NCBI GenBank assembly: GCA_020632695.1
Contig: JACKFB010000005.1
Coordinates: 314,575-378,574 of the forward strand
DNA: 64,000 bases
Direction: 5' to 3'
From: Deltaproteobacteria bacterium
GTDB lineage: Bacteria; Myxococcota_A; UBA9042; PHBI01; JACKFB01
Positions 43,909 through 54,149 of this stretch are shown in pieces; the first letter of the stretch is position 1; each line of letters opens with the position of its first letter. The translations under genes and the position numbers were made by a program. The notes beneath the pieces are model-generated. The model was not told the origin of the DNA and did not search any database. It saw only the letters and a list, made by a program, of their open reading frames with translations.

Positions 43909-43938
43909 GCGCCGCGGGTCCATGGCAGGCTGGGCGCG

Positions 43939-45798
43939 GTGAACCACCGACGCGAGCTCCAGGACAGCCGCACCCGGGCCCTGCTCTTCGGCGGCGCGGC
44001 GGCGGCGTACGCCTGCACGGCGACGCCGGGCGCGTTCTGGCTCGACTCGAGCGAGCTGGCCGGGGCCGGCATCTCGCTGGGCATCCCACACGCCCCCGGC
44101 CACCCGCTCTACGTCATCCTCGCCCACGCGGCTTCCCTGGTGCCGGTCGGCGCCATCGGCTTCCGGGTCGCCATGCTGAGCGCGCTCTGCGCGGCGTTGG
44201 CGGTCGCCCTCACCCACGCCCTCGTCTGCGAGCTGACCGACGAGGGCCCGCGATGGCCCGCCACGCTGGCGGCCGTGGCCCTCGGCCTGAGCCAGGCCGT
44301 GTGGCTTCAGGCGGTGCGCGCCGAGGTCTACACCCTGGAGCTGGCGCTGGCGCTCGGCCTGCTGCTGGTCGCGCTGCGCTGGTCCCGCGCCCCACGGCCT
44401 CGCCCCGCCGGCCCTCCCCTGGCGGTCGCCTTCGCCGCCGGGCTGGCCGCCGGGAACCACCACCTCCTCTTCGTCTTCCACCTCCCCGCGCTGGTCGCGC
44501 TGCTGCTGGGCGACCCGGACGTGAGGCGCAGCCTCGGGCGTCGTCTGCCGCTCCTCACGCTGGCCGGCCTGTGGGGGTTCTCGGTGTACCTGCTGCTGCC
44601 CTTGCGAGCCCGGCTCGACCCGCTCTTCGACTACGGGGACCCGAGCTCCCCGGGCCGGCTGCTCGACGTCATCACCGCCCGCGTGTTCATGCGCTCGGTG
44701 AGCGCCGCCTCCACGCCGATCTCCACCAATCTGGTGGCGGCCCTCGGGATGCTCTGCGACGCGGTGGGGCCGGTGCTCCTCGCCGGGAGCGCGGTCGGGC
44801 TGGTCGCCCTCGCCAGGCGCCGGCCGCTCTGGGCGCTGGCCCTGGCGCTCGCGCTGGTGGGCAACCTGGCGACGAAGGTCACCATGGACCTCGACCCCAC
44901 CAACCCCGACGCCGCCGGCTACCTCGAGGCCGGCGTCGCCATCGTGGCCATCTGCGGCGCGTTGGCGTTGTCCGCCGCGAGCCGGGCTCCGAACCGGCTG
45001 GTCCGCGGCGGCGTCCTCGCGCTGGCCCTGCTCACCGTGTCGCTGCTCTGCGCCGACGCCGGCCTGCGTCTGGCGCGCACGGATCTCGCCGACTACCGCA
45101 CACCGCAGGCCCTCGACACCGCGCTGCTCCAGCGCGTGGAGCCCGACGCCCTGGTCCTCGACTCCTTCTTCGCGCTCCACTTCAACCGCCTCTACCAGCA
45201 CGCCGCGGAGGGCGTGCGCCCGGACGTGCTCACGGTGCACCAGGGCTTCGAGGACCACATCGACGGCGGTCGCCCGCTGGCCGCTCGCCTGCGCGCCCGC
45301 GACCCGCGCCTGGCGCCCGTGCTCGACGCCTTCCTGGCGACGGGCGCCTTCCCCACCGAGGCCCTGCTCCGCCACGCGGCCCTTCGCCCGGTCTACGTCG
45401 AGCCCACCCTCGGCCTCCCCTTCCCGCCCGATCGCCTCGCATACGCCGGCGGCCTCTTCCGCGTCCTCCCCGCGCCGTTCGCGCGCGAGCCCGACGCCGA
45501 CGCGGCGCTCCAGTCCCGTGACCAGGGCGCGATCCTCGCCCTGGCGCCCGCGGAGTGGCGGACCCAGCGCGAGGCGCGGACCACGCTCAGCCTGCTCTGG
45601 CTCCAGCTCGCCGTGGTGCGCCTTCAGCAGGGCTTCGCCAAGGGGGCGCAGATCGCGCTCGGTGGCGTCGCGGCCATCAGCCCGGAGCTCCCCCAGCTCG
45701 CGCGCTTGCGCCCGACGGCCTCGGCCCTGGAGGAGGCGACCACCGAGCGAGCGCGGCGCGCCATCTCGGGGCAGGACTTCGGGGCGCTCTTCCGCTGA
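43939..45798 (+). CDS. DUF2723 GT-C-type membrane glycosyltransferase
   Basis: Encodes 619 residues from a GTG start. The first 370 residues hold about ten membrane segments. The opening FWLDSSELAGAGISLGIPHAPGHPLYVIL matches the DUF2723 signature, with acidic residues in the first outer loop as in GT-C enzymes that use lipid-linked sugars. Members have been described as protein O-mannosyltransferase-like. The C-terminal 240 residues are soluble, with LVLDSFFALHFNRLYQ. It probably transfers a sugar to protein or lipid on the periplasmic face; the substrate is not known. Confidence 0.8.
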   Translation: MNHRRELQDSRTRALLFGGAAAAYACTATPGAFWLDSSELAGAGISLGIPHAPGHPLYVILAHAASLVPVGAIGFRVAMLSALCAALAVALTHALVCELTDEGPRWPATLAAVALGLSQAVWLQAVRAEVYTLELALALGLLLVALRWSRAPRPRPAGPPLAVAFAAGLAAGNHHLLFVFHLPALVALLLGDPDVRRSLGRRLPLLTLAGLWGFSVYLLLPLRARLDPLFDYGDPSSPGRLLDVITARVFMRSVSAASTPISTNLVAALGMLCDAVGPVLLAGSAVGLVALARRRPLWALALALALVGNLATKVTMDLDPTNPDAAGYLEAGVAIVAICGALALSAASRAPNRLVRGGVLALALLTVSLLCADAGLRLARTDLADYRTPQALDTALLQRVEPDALVLDSFFALHFNRLYQHAAEGVRPDVLTVHQGFEDHIDGGRPLAARLRARDPRLAPVLDAFLATGAFPTEALLRHAALRPVYVEPTLGLPFPPDRLAYAGGLFRVLPAPFAREPDADAALQSRDQGAILALAPAEWRTQREARTTLSLLWLQLAVVRLQQGFAKGAQIALGGVAAISPELPQLARLRPTASALEEATTERARRAISGQDFGALFR

Positions 45799-45834
45799 CC
45801 GACGCGGAAGGTGTCCCCATGGAGGAGTCCTCTC

Positions 45835-47157
45835 TTAATAGGCGTGGCTGATCGACGCGGACACGGTCCAGACCACCCCGCCGTGGCTGAGGTCGCCGAT
45901 GGGATCGCCCGGCGTGTCGCGCACCACCGTGCGCCGCGGCAACACCGAGGCCATGAAGCCCAGATCGAGCTGGATCGGGTGCACGTGGACCTTCAAGGGG
46001 TCCTGGAACACGAACCCGGCGCCGAGGGCGACGATGTGCGCGTCGTTGTCCAGGTAGGCGCTCAGGCCGGTCTGGCGCGGCACGGGCGTCGGGCGGAAGC
46101 CATAGCCCGTGCGCAGCAGCAGGAAGGGGCGCGCCTGCCACTCGAAGCCGATCCTCACGTTGACCGTGTCGCGGAAGCCGGGCGAGGTCCGTGGCGTGTC
46201 CAGCGAGAGGTCCAGGGCGTCGCCGAGGCCCAGCCCGTCGAGCAGCGCGCCGCCGATGTCACCGCGGATCTGCGTGGAGGGATCCGGCGCCTTCGACCAC
46301 AGCGAGAGGCTCGCGTCGATGGCGACGGTGAGATCGAGCGCGTCGAAGAGGTACGAGAAGCCCAGGGCGAGCTGGTGCGGCGAGTAGAGCACGGTCTGGC
46401 GGACGTCGAAGTCCAGGGTGAGCGCCTCGCCCTCGGCCACCGTCACCGGGAGCGCGAAGCTCACGCTGTTGGCCTGCCGCCAGGCGAACCCGATGGCCAT
46501 CCCCTCGATGGGGCGCAGGTGGAGGCCGACGATGGCGGAGACCGTGGGCGTGAGCTCGACGGAGACGGAGCGCTGCTCGAAGCGACCGTCGATGACGTCG
46601 AGGTCCAGGCGCGCAGTGCCGCTGAGGTTCGCCAGCACCTGGACGCCGGCGCCGAGCGAGAGCCCGGGCACGATCTCGCCGGCCACCGACGCGTGGAGCA
46701 GCAGCTTGTCGTGGAGGCTCTGATACAGGGTGAAGTGGGGGACGTTGGCGTCGACCGCCTGCACGCGGGCCAGCCGCTTCGAGGGCAGGTGGAAGCTGAG
46801 CCCGAGGGCGAGGCGGTCGCGGAAGATCCCGCCGAAGGAGTAGAGCCAGCCGACGGCGAACCCGAGGTTGGTCGGCGGCAGCTCGGTCGCCGCTTCGGGG
46901 TCGGCGACGCGGCGGTCGACGTAGAGCCGCGGGCGGTTGAGGCTGAATGACAGCCCCAGGCGCGCCTGCTTGTCGGCCGTCAACGCGCCGGGGTTGTAGT
47001 AGGTGGCGGTGTAGTCGGTGGCGGCGGCCGTCATCGCGCCGGCCATGCCGATGGCACGGGGCCCGAAGCCGTAGATCTCGTAGACGTTGGCGCTCGCCGC
47101 GGTGGCGTTCGCCAGCAGCAACGCCAGCGCAAGGCGGGTCGTGCTCCTCGTGCTCAC
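45835..47157 (-). CDS. FadL/OmpP1-type outer-membrane porin
   Basis: Encodes 440 residues. The GTG at 47157 overlaps the stop of the upstream lipoprotein gene (GTGA); a GTG 3 codons earlier is also open. The signal peptide ends in ASA. The mature start NVYEIYGFGPRAIGMAGAMTAAATDYTATYYNPGAL is the FadL-family hatch, and the rest is a series of amphipathic strands (LGLSFSLNRPRLYV, LALGFSYLFDALDLTV) ending in an aromatic residue. Family members pass hydrophobic compounds such as fatty acids. The final strand ends SHAY. Convergent with the DUF2723 gene, 36 bases apart. Confidence 0.85.
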   Translation of the reverse strand: MSTRSTTRLALALLLANATAASANVYEIYGFGPRAIGMAGAMTAAATDYTATYYNPGALTADKQARLGLSFSLNRPRLYVDRRVADPEAATELPPTNLGFAVGWLYSFGGIFRDRLALGLSFHLPSKRLARVQAVDANVPHFTLYQSLHDKLLLHASVAGEIVPGLSLGAGVQVLANLSGTARLDLDVIDGRFEQRSVSVELTPTVSAIVGLHLRPIEGMAIGFAWRQANSVSFALPVTVAEGEALTLDFDVRQTVLYSPHQLALGFSYLFDALDLTVAIDASLSLWSKAPDPSTQIRGDIGGALLDGLGLGDALDLSLDTPRTSPGFRDTVNVRIGFEWQARPFLLLRTGYGFRPTPVPRQTGLSAYLDNDAHIVALGAGFVFQDPLKVHVHPIQLDLGFMASVLPRRTVVRDTPGDPIGDLSHGGVVWTVSASISHAY

Positions 47158-48263
47158 TGCGCGCACGAGCGGGTGGCGAGCGCGGCGAGCACGCGGGTGA
47201 TCTCGCCCAGGACGCGCGCGTCGAGCAGGTTGCCCACGTCGCCGAGCACCTGGGGGGCGGCGTCGGGGGCGAGCAGACCCTCGAGCGCGACGACCAGGCT
47301 GCGCCGCCCGAAGGCGTCGACCTCGAGGAAGGCCAGCGAGGCGTCGATGAGGACCCGCACCGGCTCGGGCAGCAGCGTGCCGCGGCTCGGGTCGATCAGA
47401 TCGAGGGCGCCGACCAGGTCGAGGGCGTCGTCGGTGCTCGCGTCGAAGAGCAGGTCGCCGAGGCTGAGCGTCGGGTCGGCCGCGAGCACGCAGGCGGAGA
47501 GGCCGCGCAGCGCGGCGCGCGTGTCGGTGTCGTCCAGCAGACGCCGCGCGCCGGTGAGCACGGGCCCGAGCGGCGGCGCGTCGACGTCCACCGCCAGCGA
47601 GAGCAGGTCCAGCCAGGCCTCGATGGTGAAGTCGGGCGAGGTCGCGGCGAGCAGCAGATTGCGGAGCAGCGCCCTGAGCGCGGGGCGACCGGTCTGTCCG
47701 TCCACCTCCAGCCCCGAGACCAGCGACGGCACGTCGAGCGCGGCGGGCAGCGCGCGCACCGCGGCCAGCAGCTCGTCATCGGCGAGCAGACGCCGCACCA
47801 GTCGAAGGGCGGGCGGACCCTCGCACCGGGAGAGCAGGCGCCGCGCGGACGCGAGCGTCTCGGCGTAAGGCGAGCCAGGGCCCTCGGCCACCAGCCAGCG
47901 CATCAGGCGCGCGCCGAAGGCCTGGAGGCGACCGTCGACGTCGAGGCTGTCGCCGATCTCCCCCAGGCCAGCCACCGAGCCCGGCGGGAAGCTGGCGACC
48001 AGGTCCACCGCCGTGCGCACCAGATCGGCGCGCGCTGCGTCGCTCAGGTCCTGCCCGAGCACGGACTGCAGGTGCTCGAGCGCGCCGTCGTCGAGCAAGC
48101 CCCGCAGGCCGGGGATGAGCTCGTCGACCGAGGGGCAGCGGTCGGTGGAGACGGTCACCGGCGCGTCCACGTCCTGGGCTCCGCAACCGACGAGCGCCGC
48201 CGCCAGCGCGCTGAGCAGCACCGAGCGGCCGAGACGGGTCCCCGATGGCAGGGTGGGTGGCAT
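47154..48263 (-). CDS. Lipoprotein of unknown function paired with the FadL-like porin
   Basis: Encodes 369 residues. The signal segment ends in the lipobox LVGC (Cys about residue 28). The mature part is almost all helical, Leu- and Asp-rich and poor in aromatic residues, with phrases such as IEAWLDLLSLAVDVDAPPL and IDASLAFLEVDAFGRRSL. I recognise no family. Overlap with the porin gene suggests the two act together, perhaps as a periplasm-side plug or acceptor, which is inference. Expected in the outer membrane facing the periplasm. Confidence 0.7.
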   Translation of the reverse strand: MPPTLPSGTRLGRSVLLSALAAALVGCGAQDVDAPVTVSTDRCPSVDELIPGLRGLLDDGALEHLQSVLGQDLSDAARADLVRTAVDLVASFPPGSVAGLGEIGDSLDVDGRLQAFGARLMRWLVAEGPGSPYAETLASARRLLSRCEGPPALRLVRRLLADDELLAAVRALPAALDVPSLVSGLEVDGQTGRPALRALLRNLLLAATSPDFTIEAWLDLLSLAVDVDAPPLGPVLTGARRLLDDTDTRAALRGLSACVLAADPTLSLGDLLFDASTDDALDLVGALDLIDPSRGTLLPEPVRVLIDASLAFLEVDAFGRRSLVVALEGLLAPDAAPQVLGDVGNLLDARVLGEITRVLAALATRSCAQ

Positions 48264-48568
48264 CGCGGCATCGTCGCAGCGAGACCCGGGCATTTCAACC
48301 GAGCCCGCAGCGAGGTCAGGGCCCGCGCGTCGCGCTATGAAAGTCTTGCAGGGTCCGTGGCGGCGCTCCCCGCCGTCACAGGCCCAGCGCGCCGGGCCGA
48401 GCGGTGGCACGCGTCGTGCACTCCGGTCTCGCGTCGCTCGGCGGACAGGCCCGGGCGACGACCGGGAAAGCATGCAGTCTGCGGGCCTCCTCGGAGTCTC
48501 GCACGCAACCTGCCCAGCGCTTCGGGGGCGAAAGCTGGGCGGGTTGTCCTTTCCCGGGGCCACGCGTC

Positions 48569-48584
48569 CCTGGCGTCGGCCAGG
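48569..48584 (-). terminator. Hairpin after the nucleoside-salvage operon
   Basis: CCTGGC (48569-48574) pairs with GCCAGG (48579-48584) around a 4-base loop, 15 bases past the cdd stop in the leftward direction. No T-run. The rest of the 335-base gap 48264-48598 contains no gene signature or clear promoter that I can see. Confidence 0.35.
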
Positions 48585-48598
48585 AGCTGCGGGGGCGT

Positions 48599-49015
48599 TC
48601 AATCGGCGCCGTCGTCCGCGGCCAGGTCCTCGGGGCCGAAGCTCATCGGCAGCAGGTCCGACAGCCGCATGCGCCGGCGCGCGTCGCCGCGGCTGGCGAG
48701 CACCACCTCCATGTCGGCGCCGAACTCGCGGAGCGTCTGGCGACAGAGGCCGCAGGGGCTGACCGGCGCGTCGGTGTCGGTCGCGATGCCCACGGCCACG
48801 ATCTGGCGCTCGCCTGCGGAGACGGCGGCGCAGACGGCCGATCGCTCCGCGCACGCGCCGACCGGGTAGGCGGCGTTCTCGACGTTCGCCCCGACGTAGA
48901 TGCGGCCGCTCGCGCCGCGCACCGCCGCGCCGACGCGAAACCGGCTGTAGGGCGCGTAGGCGTGCTCGCGCACGGCCCAGGCGGCCGCGACCAGGGCGTC
49001 TTCGTCGGCGCTCAC
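48599..49015 (-). CDS. cdd: Cytidine deaminase
   Basis: Encodes 138 residues from a GTG overlapping the punA stop (GTGA). The zinc and catalytic motifs are intact: GANVENAAYPVGACAE, with the CAE variant of the HAE motif, and SPCGLCRQ. It converts cytidine and deoxycytidine to uridine forms. The chain continues about 20 residues past the usual end with an acidic tail (GPEDLAADDGAD). Last gene of the leftward operon. Cytoplasmic, normally a tetramer. Confidence 0.92.
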   Translation of the reverse strand: MSADEDALVAAAWAVREHAYAPYSRFRVGAAVRGASGRIYVGANVENAAYPVGACAERSAVCAAVSAGERQIVAVGIATDTDAPVSPCGLCRQTLREFGADMEVVLASRGDARRRMRLSDLLPMSFGPEDLAADDGAD

Positions 49016-49860
49016 GAAAGCGGCGTCCGGTTCAGGCTGTCCGCGAGCGCCTCGATGATCGACAGCAGGCGCGGGCCGGCCTCGTTGGCCACCTCCTTGA
49101 CCTCGCTGTGATCGAGGAGCGCGTCCTTCACGCCCGCGGCCGCGTTGGACACCACGCTGACGGCGGCCACGCGGACACCCATGTGGCGCAGCGCGATGGC
49201 CTCGGGCACCGTCGACATCCCCACGACGGCTGCGCCCAGGGTGCCCAGCATCCGGACCTCGGCGGGCGTCTCGTAGGAGGGACCGCTCATCATCGCGTAG
49301 ACGCCGTGGTGCAGCGTCACCGACGCAGCCGCCGCGGCGCGGTCCATGCGCGCCCCGAGCTCCACGTCGTAGACCTGGGACATGTCGGGAAAGCGCGGCC
49401 CGAGGCGGTCGTCGTTGGGCCCGCAGAGGGGGTTCTCGCCGGTCATGTTGAGGTGGTCGACGATGCGGCACAGGCAACCGGGGCCGAGCCAGGGGCGGAT
49501 GCCGCCAGCGGCGTTGGTGAGCAGCGCCGCCGAAGCCCCCAGGCGCGCCAGCAGGCGCACGCCGAAGACCACCGACTCCAGCGGGTGTCCCTCGTAGCGA
49601 TGGATGCGCCCGCTCAGCACGGCCACCGGGAGCCCGGCGATGCGCCCGCACCGCAGCTCGCCGCTGTGGCCCACCACGGTGGGGACGGGCATGCCGGGGA
49701 TGTCGCCGTAGGGGATCGCGACGCCGCCCTCGACCAGCTCGCCGATGGCTCCCAGGCCGCTGCCCGCCACGATCCCGAGGACGGGGGCCTGGGCGTGCCG
49801 CGAGCGGATGGCCGCACAGGCCCGGTCCAGGCGGGCGATGGTGTCGTCGGAGTCAGTCAT
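49012..49860 (-). CDS. punA: Purine nucleoside phosphorylase (trimeric type)
   Basis: Encodes 282 residues. Motifs: VAGSGLGAI, GRIHRYEGH (phosphate site), LTNAAGGI, YAMMSGPSYETPAE and VGMSTVPEAIALRHMG, all typical of the PunA/XapA family that splits purine nucleosides to base and ribose-1-phosphate. The start at 49860 is chosen because GAGGGG lies upstream; an ATG at 49893 would add 11 polar residues. It overlaps cdd by 4 bases. Cytoplasmic. Confidence 0.92.
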   Translation of the reverse strand: MTDSDDTIARLDRACAAIRSRHAQAPVLGIVAGSGLGAIGELVEGGVAIPYGDIPGMPVPTVVGHSGELRCGRIAGLPVAVLSGRIHRYEGHPLESVVFGVRLLARLGASAALLTNAAGGIRPWLGPGCLCRIVDHLNMTGENPLCGPNDDRLGPRFPDMSQVYDVELGARMDRAAAAASVTLHHGVYAMMSGPSYETPAEVRMLGTLGAAVVGMSTVPEAIALRHMGVRVAAVSVVSNAAAGVKDALLDHSEVKEVANEAGPRLLSIIEALADSLNRTPLS

Positions 49861-49936
49861 GGGCGGCGTCCCCTCGGGTCCGTCGGTGGGCATAGCAGCT
49901 GCCGCGCGCTTCGGCCCCGGGCGGGGCGCGCGGTGT

Positions 49937-51232
<1,296 letters not shown>

Positions 51233-52039
51233 CTACGCCAGGAGCGGACCGAAGAAGCTGCGCCCGCTGCCGGCGTGGGCCACGTCGAAGTTCTCGGCCA
51301 GGGTGGCCCCGATGTCGCCCAGGGACTCGCGGCTGCCGAGATCCACGCCCGACGGCACCGCCGGAGTGTAGGCCAGCAGCGGCGACTGCTCGCGCGTGCC
51401 GACCGCCAGCGCGCCGTAGGTGGGATCGGCCCCCCCGATGCCGCTCACCAGCAGCAGCGTCGACTCGTCGATGATGTCGAGGATGGCCGCGATCTGGCTG
51501 TCGAACCAGGCCAGCCCGCGCGAGAAGGCCACCGGTCCGCCCAGCGAGGCCGGGGCGCGGAAGCTGGCGACCGTCACCGCGCCCCCGCGGGGCGAGGCCT
51601 GTCCGATGAGATGACCGACCACCGCGTCGCCGCGCAGATCACCCATGCGCACGACGCCGTTGATCTCGTCGACGTGATCGGCCAGCCATCCGAGGATGCG
51701 CACGCTGACGCCAGCCGCGACGAGCCCCTCGAGGGTGCCGTCGAAGAGCTCGCGCGCGCCCGTCTGCGCCTCGCGGCCATCGGCCATGCGCCGCACCGTC
51801 CCCACGCTGGCAGCCGGCGGATCGGCGGGTGGCACGCCGCGGATCGGGCGCAGGTTCCCCAGCCCCAACCATTGCATGAAGGGCAGCTCGAGCCCGCCGA
51901 CGTAGTCCGCGGCGTGTGCCAGCGTGTCGGCGCCACGGTCGAAGTCGCTCACCGCGTCGGGCTGTGCCCCGATGCCGAGGCCCTCGACCACGAGGACGAC
52001 CACCTGCCGAAATCGAACGCGCTCACTCTCGTCGGACAT
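51233..52039 (-). CDS. Degenerate phosphopentomutase (DeoB-like)
   Basis: Encodes 268 residues; GGAGGG lies 5 bases before the ATG. N- and C-terminal stretches follow DeoB closely (GLGIGAQPDA, GADTLAHAADYVGGLELP, LGLGNLRPIRG; then SPLLAYTP and DIGATLAENF), but the protein is about 120 residues shorter than usual. The first metal Asp is Glu19, the catalytic Thr of the KDT motif is Ala91, and the DHGND and TDH metal motifs are replaced (SGIGGAD, AVG). It is therefore unlikely to be an active mutase. It heads the nucleoside-salvage operon with no gap to deoA, and its own frame is intact, so the product is probably made and may be structural or regulatory. Confidence 0.75.
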   Translation of the reverse strand: MSDESERVRFRQVVVLVVEGLGIGAQPDAVSDFDRGADTLAHAADYVGGLELPFMQWLGLGNLRPIRGVPPADPPAASVGTVRRMADGREAQTGARELFDGTLEGLVAAGVSVRILGWLADHVDEINGVVRMGDLRGDAVVGHLIGQASPRGGAVTVASFRAPASLGGPVAFSRGLAWFDSQIAAILDIIDESTLLLVSGIGGADPTYGALAVGTREQSPLLAYTPAVPSGVDLGSRESLGDIGATLAENFDVAHAGSGRSFFGPLLA

Positions 52040-52186
52040 CGCACCCTCCGCGGCCCACCAATTCGGCCCATCATCGGGGAGGGTCTGCGCGGCGTCAAAG
52101 GCACCGGGCGAATCTCGGCAAAGCCTGCTCGTGCGCCTGCCAGCGCCCTGGGCCGCGGCGCCGTCGCGCGGCCACCCCTCGGGGCC

Positions 52187-52477
52187 TCACCGGGGCGCGG
52201 GCTCGTCGTCCGCGGGCGGCGGTCCGGCGCGCACCCGAAACGGGCTGCGGCGCTCCACCGGAGGCGGCCCCGCGGGCACCCCAGCGTCCGGGCGTGCCTC
52301 GACATGTCGCTCCGGCTCCCGCTTGAACGCCTGGCGGCACGCCTGCGAACAGAACCAGTAGCGGCAGCCTCGAAAGAGCAGCGGCAGGCCGGCCGACGCC
52401 GGCAACACGGTCCGACCGCAGACCACGTCGGTGGCTGTCTCGGGCGCCGGGAAGCTCACGCCGTCCACGTCACCCAC
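52187..52477 (-). CDS. Small YHS/TRASH-like metal-binding protein
   Basis: Encodes 96 residues from a GTG start. Residues about 15-60 carry a YHS-type pattern: DVVCGRTV with the first Cys, then RGCRYWFCSQACRQAFKREPERHV with three more Cys and the aromatic residue before FCS. Such domains bind metals and occur alone or in copper and organic-solvent enzymes. The last 35 residues are Pro-rich and probably disordered. It lies 147 bases upstream of the DeoB-like gene, too far to be sure of one operon. Confidence 0.65.
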   Translation of the reverse strand: MGDVDGVSFPAPETATDVVCGRTVLPASAGLPLLFRGCRYWFCSQACRQAFKREPERHVEARPDAGVPAGPPPVERRSPFRVRAGPPPADDEPAPR

Positions 52478-52559
52478 CCCGTCGGTCCCACATCGCCCTC
52501 CGTCTCGGTCGCGCCTGCCAGTCTACACCGGCCACGAGCCGCCGGCCGCCTCGGCTGCG

Positions 52560-52588
52560 TTGGCAACCCAAGGTACCCATGATACTGC
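52560..52588 (+). promoter_or_regulatory. Possible promoter for the ABC exporter genes
   Basis: TTGGCA (52560-52565), 17-base spacer, TACTGC (52583-52588). The transcript would start near 52595, which excludes starts upstream of that point for the permease gene. Confidence 0.35.
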
Positions 52589-52664
52589 GAAGCGCGCGCC
52601 GGACGGGCGCGTCAGGGTCGCCGGCGACGGCGCCCAGCAACCGATGGAGCAACCCGGACTCCGG

Positions 52665-54149
52665 ATGACCGAGCCTCGCCGCGCGCCACCCACGGGAGCC
52701 CCCTCGCCCGAGGGCTCCTCGGCCAGCGGGTCACCCGCCCAGGCCGCGCCCGCCATGTCGGCCCTGCTGCGCTATCGGCTGCGGGCCCTGAGCCGCCGGG
52801 CTGCCTGGGTCGGACGCGGCCCCAGCGCCGCCGTGGCGCTCCTGGTGGTGCTCGGCGCCGCGGCGCTCGCGGCGGGCATCGACCGGGGCGTGGCCGGCGA
52901 CCTCACCCTGACCGACCCGCTCGCCCGCGCCGCCGCGGTGCGCGACCGCAGCTTCTGGTACCTGGTCCTGGCGACGCTCATCTTCTCCTACACCACCTTC
53001 GAGACCTTCTTTCGCGCGCCCGACACCCGCTTCGTCGCTCGCCTCCCCATCCGCGGGCGGACCCGCTGGCTCGACCTGGCGCTGCGCACCGTGGCCTTGC
53101 ATCTGCCGCTGCTGCTCCCCGGCATCGCCCTGGCCGCGTCGCTCGTCCTGCGCGGCGCGCCCATCCTGGCGGTCCACACCGCGATGACCCACGGCCTCGT
53201 GTTCACCGTGGGCCTCGCGACCTGCGCGCGCCTGCACCTGCTGGCCGGCCGCTCCCTGCTGGGCGAGGCGACCCCCTTCCGCCACGCCCTCGCCGGCGGC
53301 CTCGTAGCCGACGACGCCGCGTTCCTGCTCTACTCTCCCGCCGCCGGCCTCACCGCCACCCTCCTCGCCACGGTGCTGCTCGACGTGCTCGTCGCGCGCG
53401 CGCTCGGCCTCGAGTCGCAGCCGCCCTCGCCCGCGCTGGCCGCTGGCCTCACCTTCGGCGTCCTGGCGGCGACCGCCGCGCTCATCCGCGCCTCCGCTCG
53501 CGACGCCGACCGGGTCCTGCCCTTCGTCATCCCCCGCTTCGCCGAGCTGGACGTGCCCCCTCCCTATCGCGAGGACGGGCTCCCCGCCGGCACCCCCGGC
53601 GAGGGTCTGGCCCGCTGGCTCCCCGGCTCGGCTCGCCCCTACTTCCTGCGCGACCTGCGCCAGCTCCGCCGCCGTCATCGCCTCGATCGCGTCCTGCTCT
53701 GGCTCTTCGGGGCCTGGCTGGCCCGCGCCGTCGCTGCGGACGCCGGCGCCTCGTCCGGCGCTGGCGTCACGGTGTCCCTGAGCGGCCTGGCCATCCTCAC
53801 CGGCGTCTTCCTGGTGTCCTCCTTCCGCCTGCGGGGCGCCGAGCTCGCCGCGCCCGCGCTGGACGCCACGCTCCCCCATGACCGCCGCGGGGCGCTTATT
53901 GGCGAGCTCACCGCCTGCCTCGTCCACCCGGCCTGGGGCGTCCTCCTCGCCGCCGCCGCGGTCGCGTGGGCTCACGGCCTGACCGCCGCGCTCATCACCC
54001 TCGGCCTCGGCGCGCTGGTCGCCCTGGGCCTCACCGGGCTCGCCCGCCTCGCTGCGACCCTCACCAGCGGCCGCGTCGACGCCATGGCCATCGCCTGGCG
54101 CGCCGCCGTGGTCTTCGGCACCGCCCTCGTCACCTGGAGCTCACGATGA
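52665..54149 (+). CDS. ABC transporter membrane protein
   Basis: Encodes 494 residues from ATG 52665 (ATG 52644 and 52755 are alternatives; none has a strong Shine-Dalgarno sequence). About ten to twelve hydrophobic segments are visible, such as SAAVALLVVLGAAALAAGI, LALRTVALHLPLLLPGIAL and HPAWGVLLAAAAVAWAHGL. The region DTRFVARLPIRGRTRWLD is a cytoplasmic loop as in ABC-2-type exporters. I do not recognise a substrate. The stop overlaps the ATPase start (ATGA), so the two form one transporter. Confidence 0.75.
   Translation: MTEPRRAPPTGAPSPEGSSASGSPAQAAPAMSALLRYRLRALSRRAAWVGRGPSAAVALLVVLGAAALAAGIDRGVAGDLTLTDPLARAAAVRDRSFWYLVLATLIFSYTTFETFFRAPDTRFVARLPIRGRTRWLDLALRTVALHLPLLLPGIALAASLVLRGAPILAVHTAMTHGLVFTVGLATCARLHLLAGRSLLGEATPFRHALAGGLVADDAAFLLYSPAAGLTATLLATVLLDVLVARALGLESQPPSPALAAGLTFGVLAATAALIRASARDADRVLPFVIPRFAELDVPPPYREDGLPAGTPGEGLARWLPGSARPYFLRDLRQLRRRHRLDRVLLWLFGAWLARAVAADAGASSGAGVTVSLSGLAILTGVFLVSSFRLRGAELAAPALDATLPHDRRGALIGELTACLVHPAWGVLLAAAAVAWAHGLTAALITLGLGALVALGLTGLARLAATLTSGRVDAMAIAWRAAVVFGTALVTWSSR

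Noticed and set aside
51233..52039. Reading the DeoB-like gene as a pseudogene
   Set aside because: The frame is intact, has a good ribosome binding site and abuts deoA with no gap, and the fold-defining ends are conserved, so a made but non-catalytic protein is more likely.
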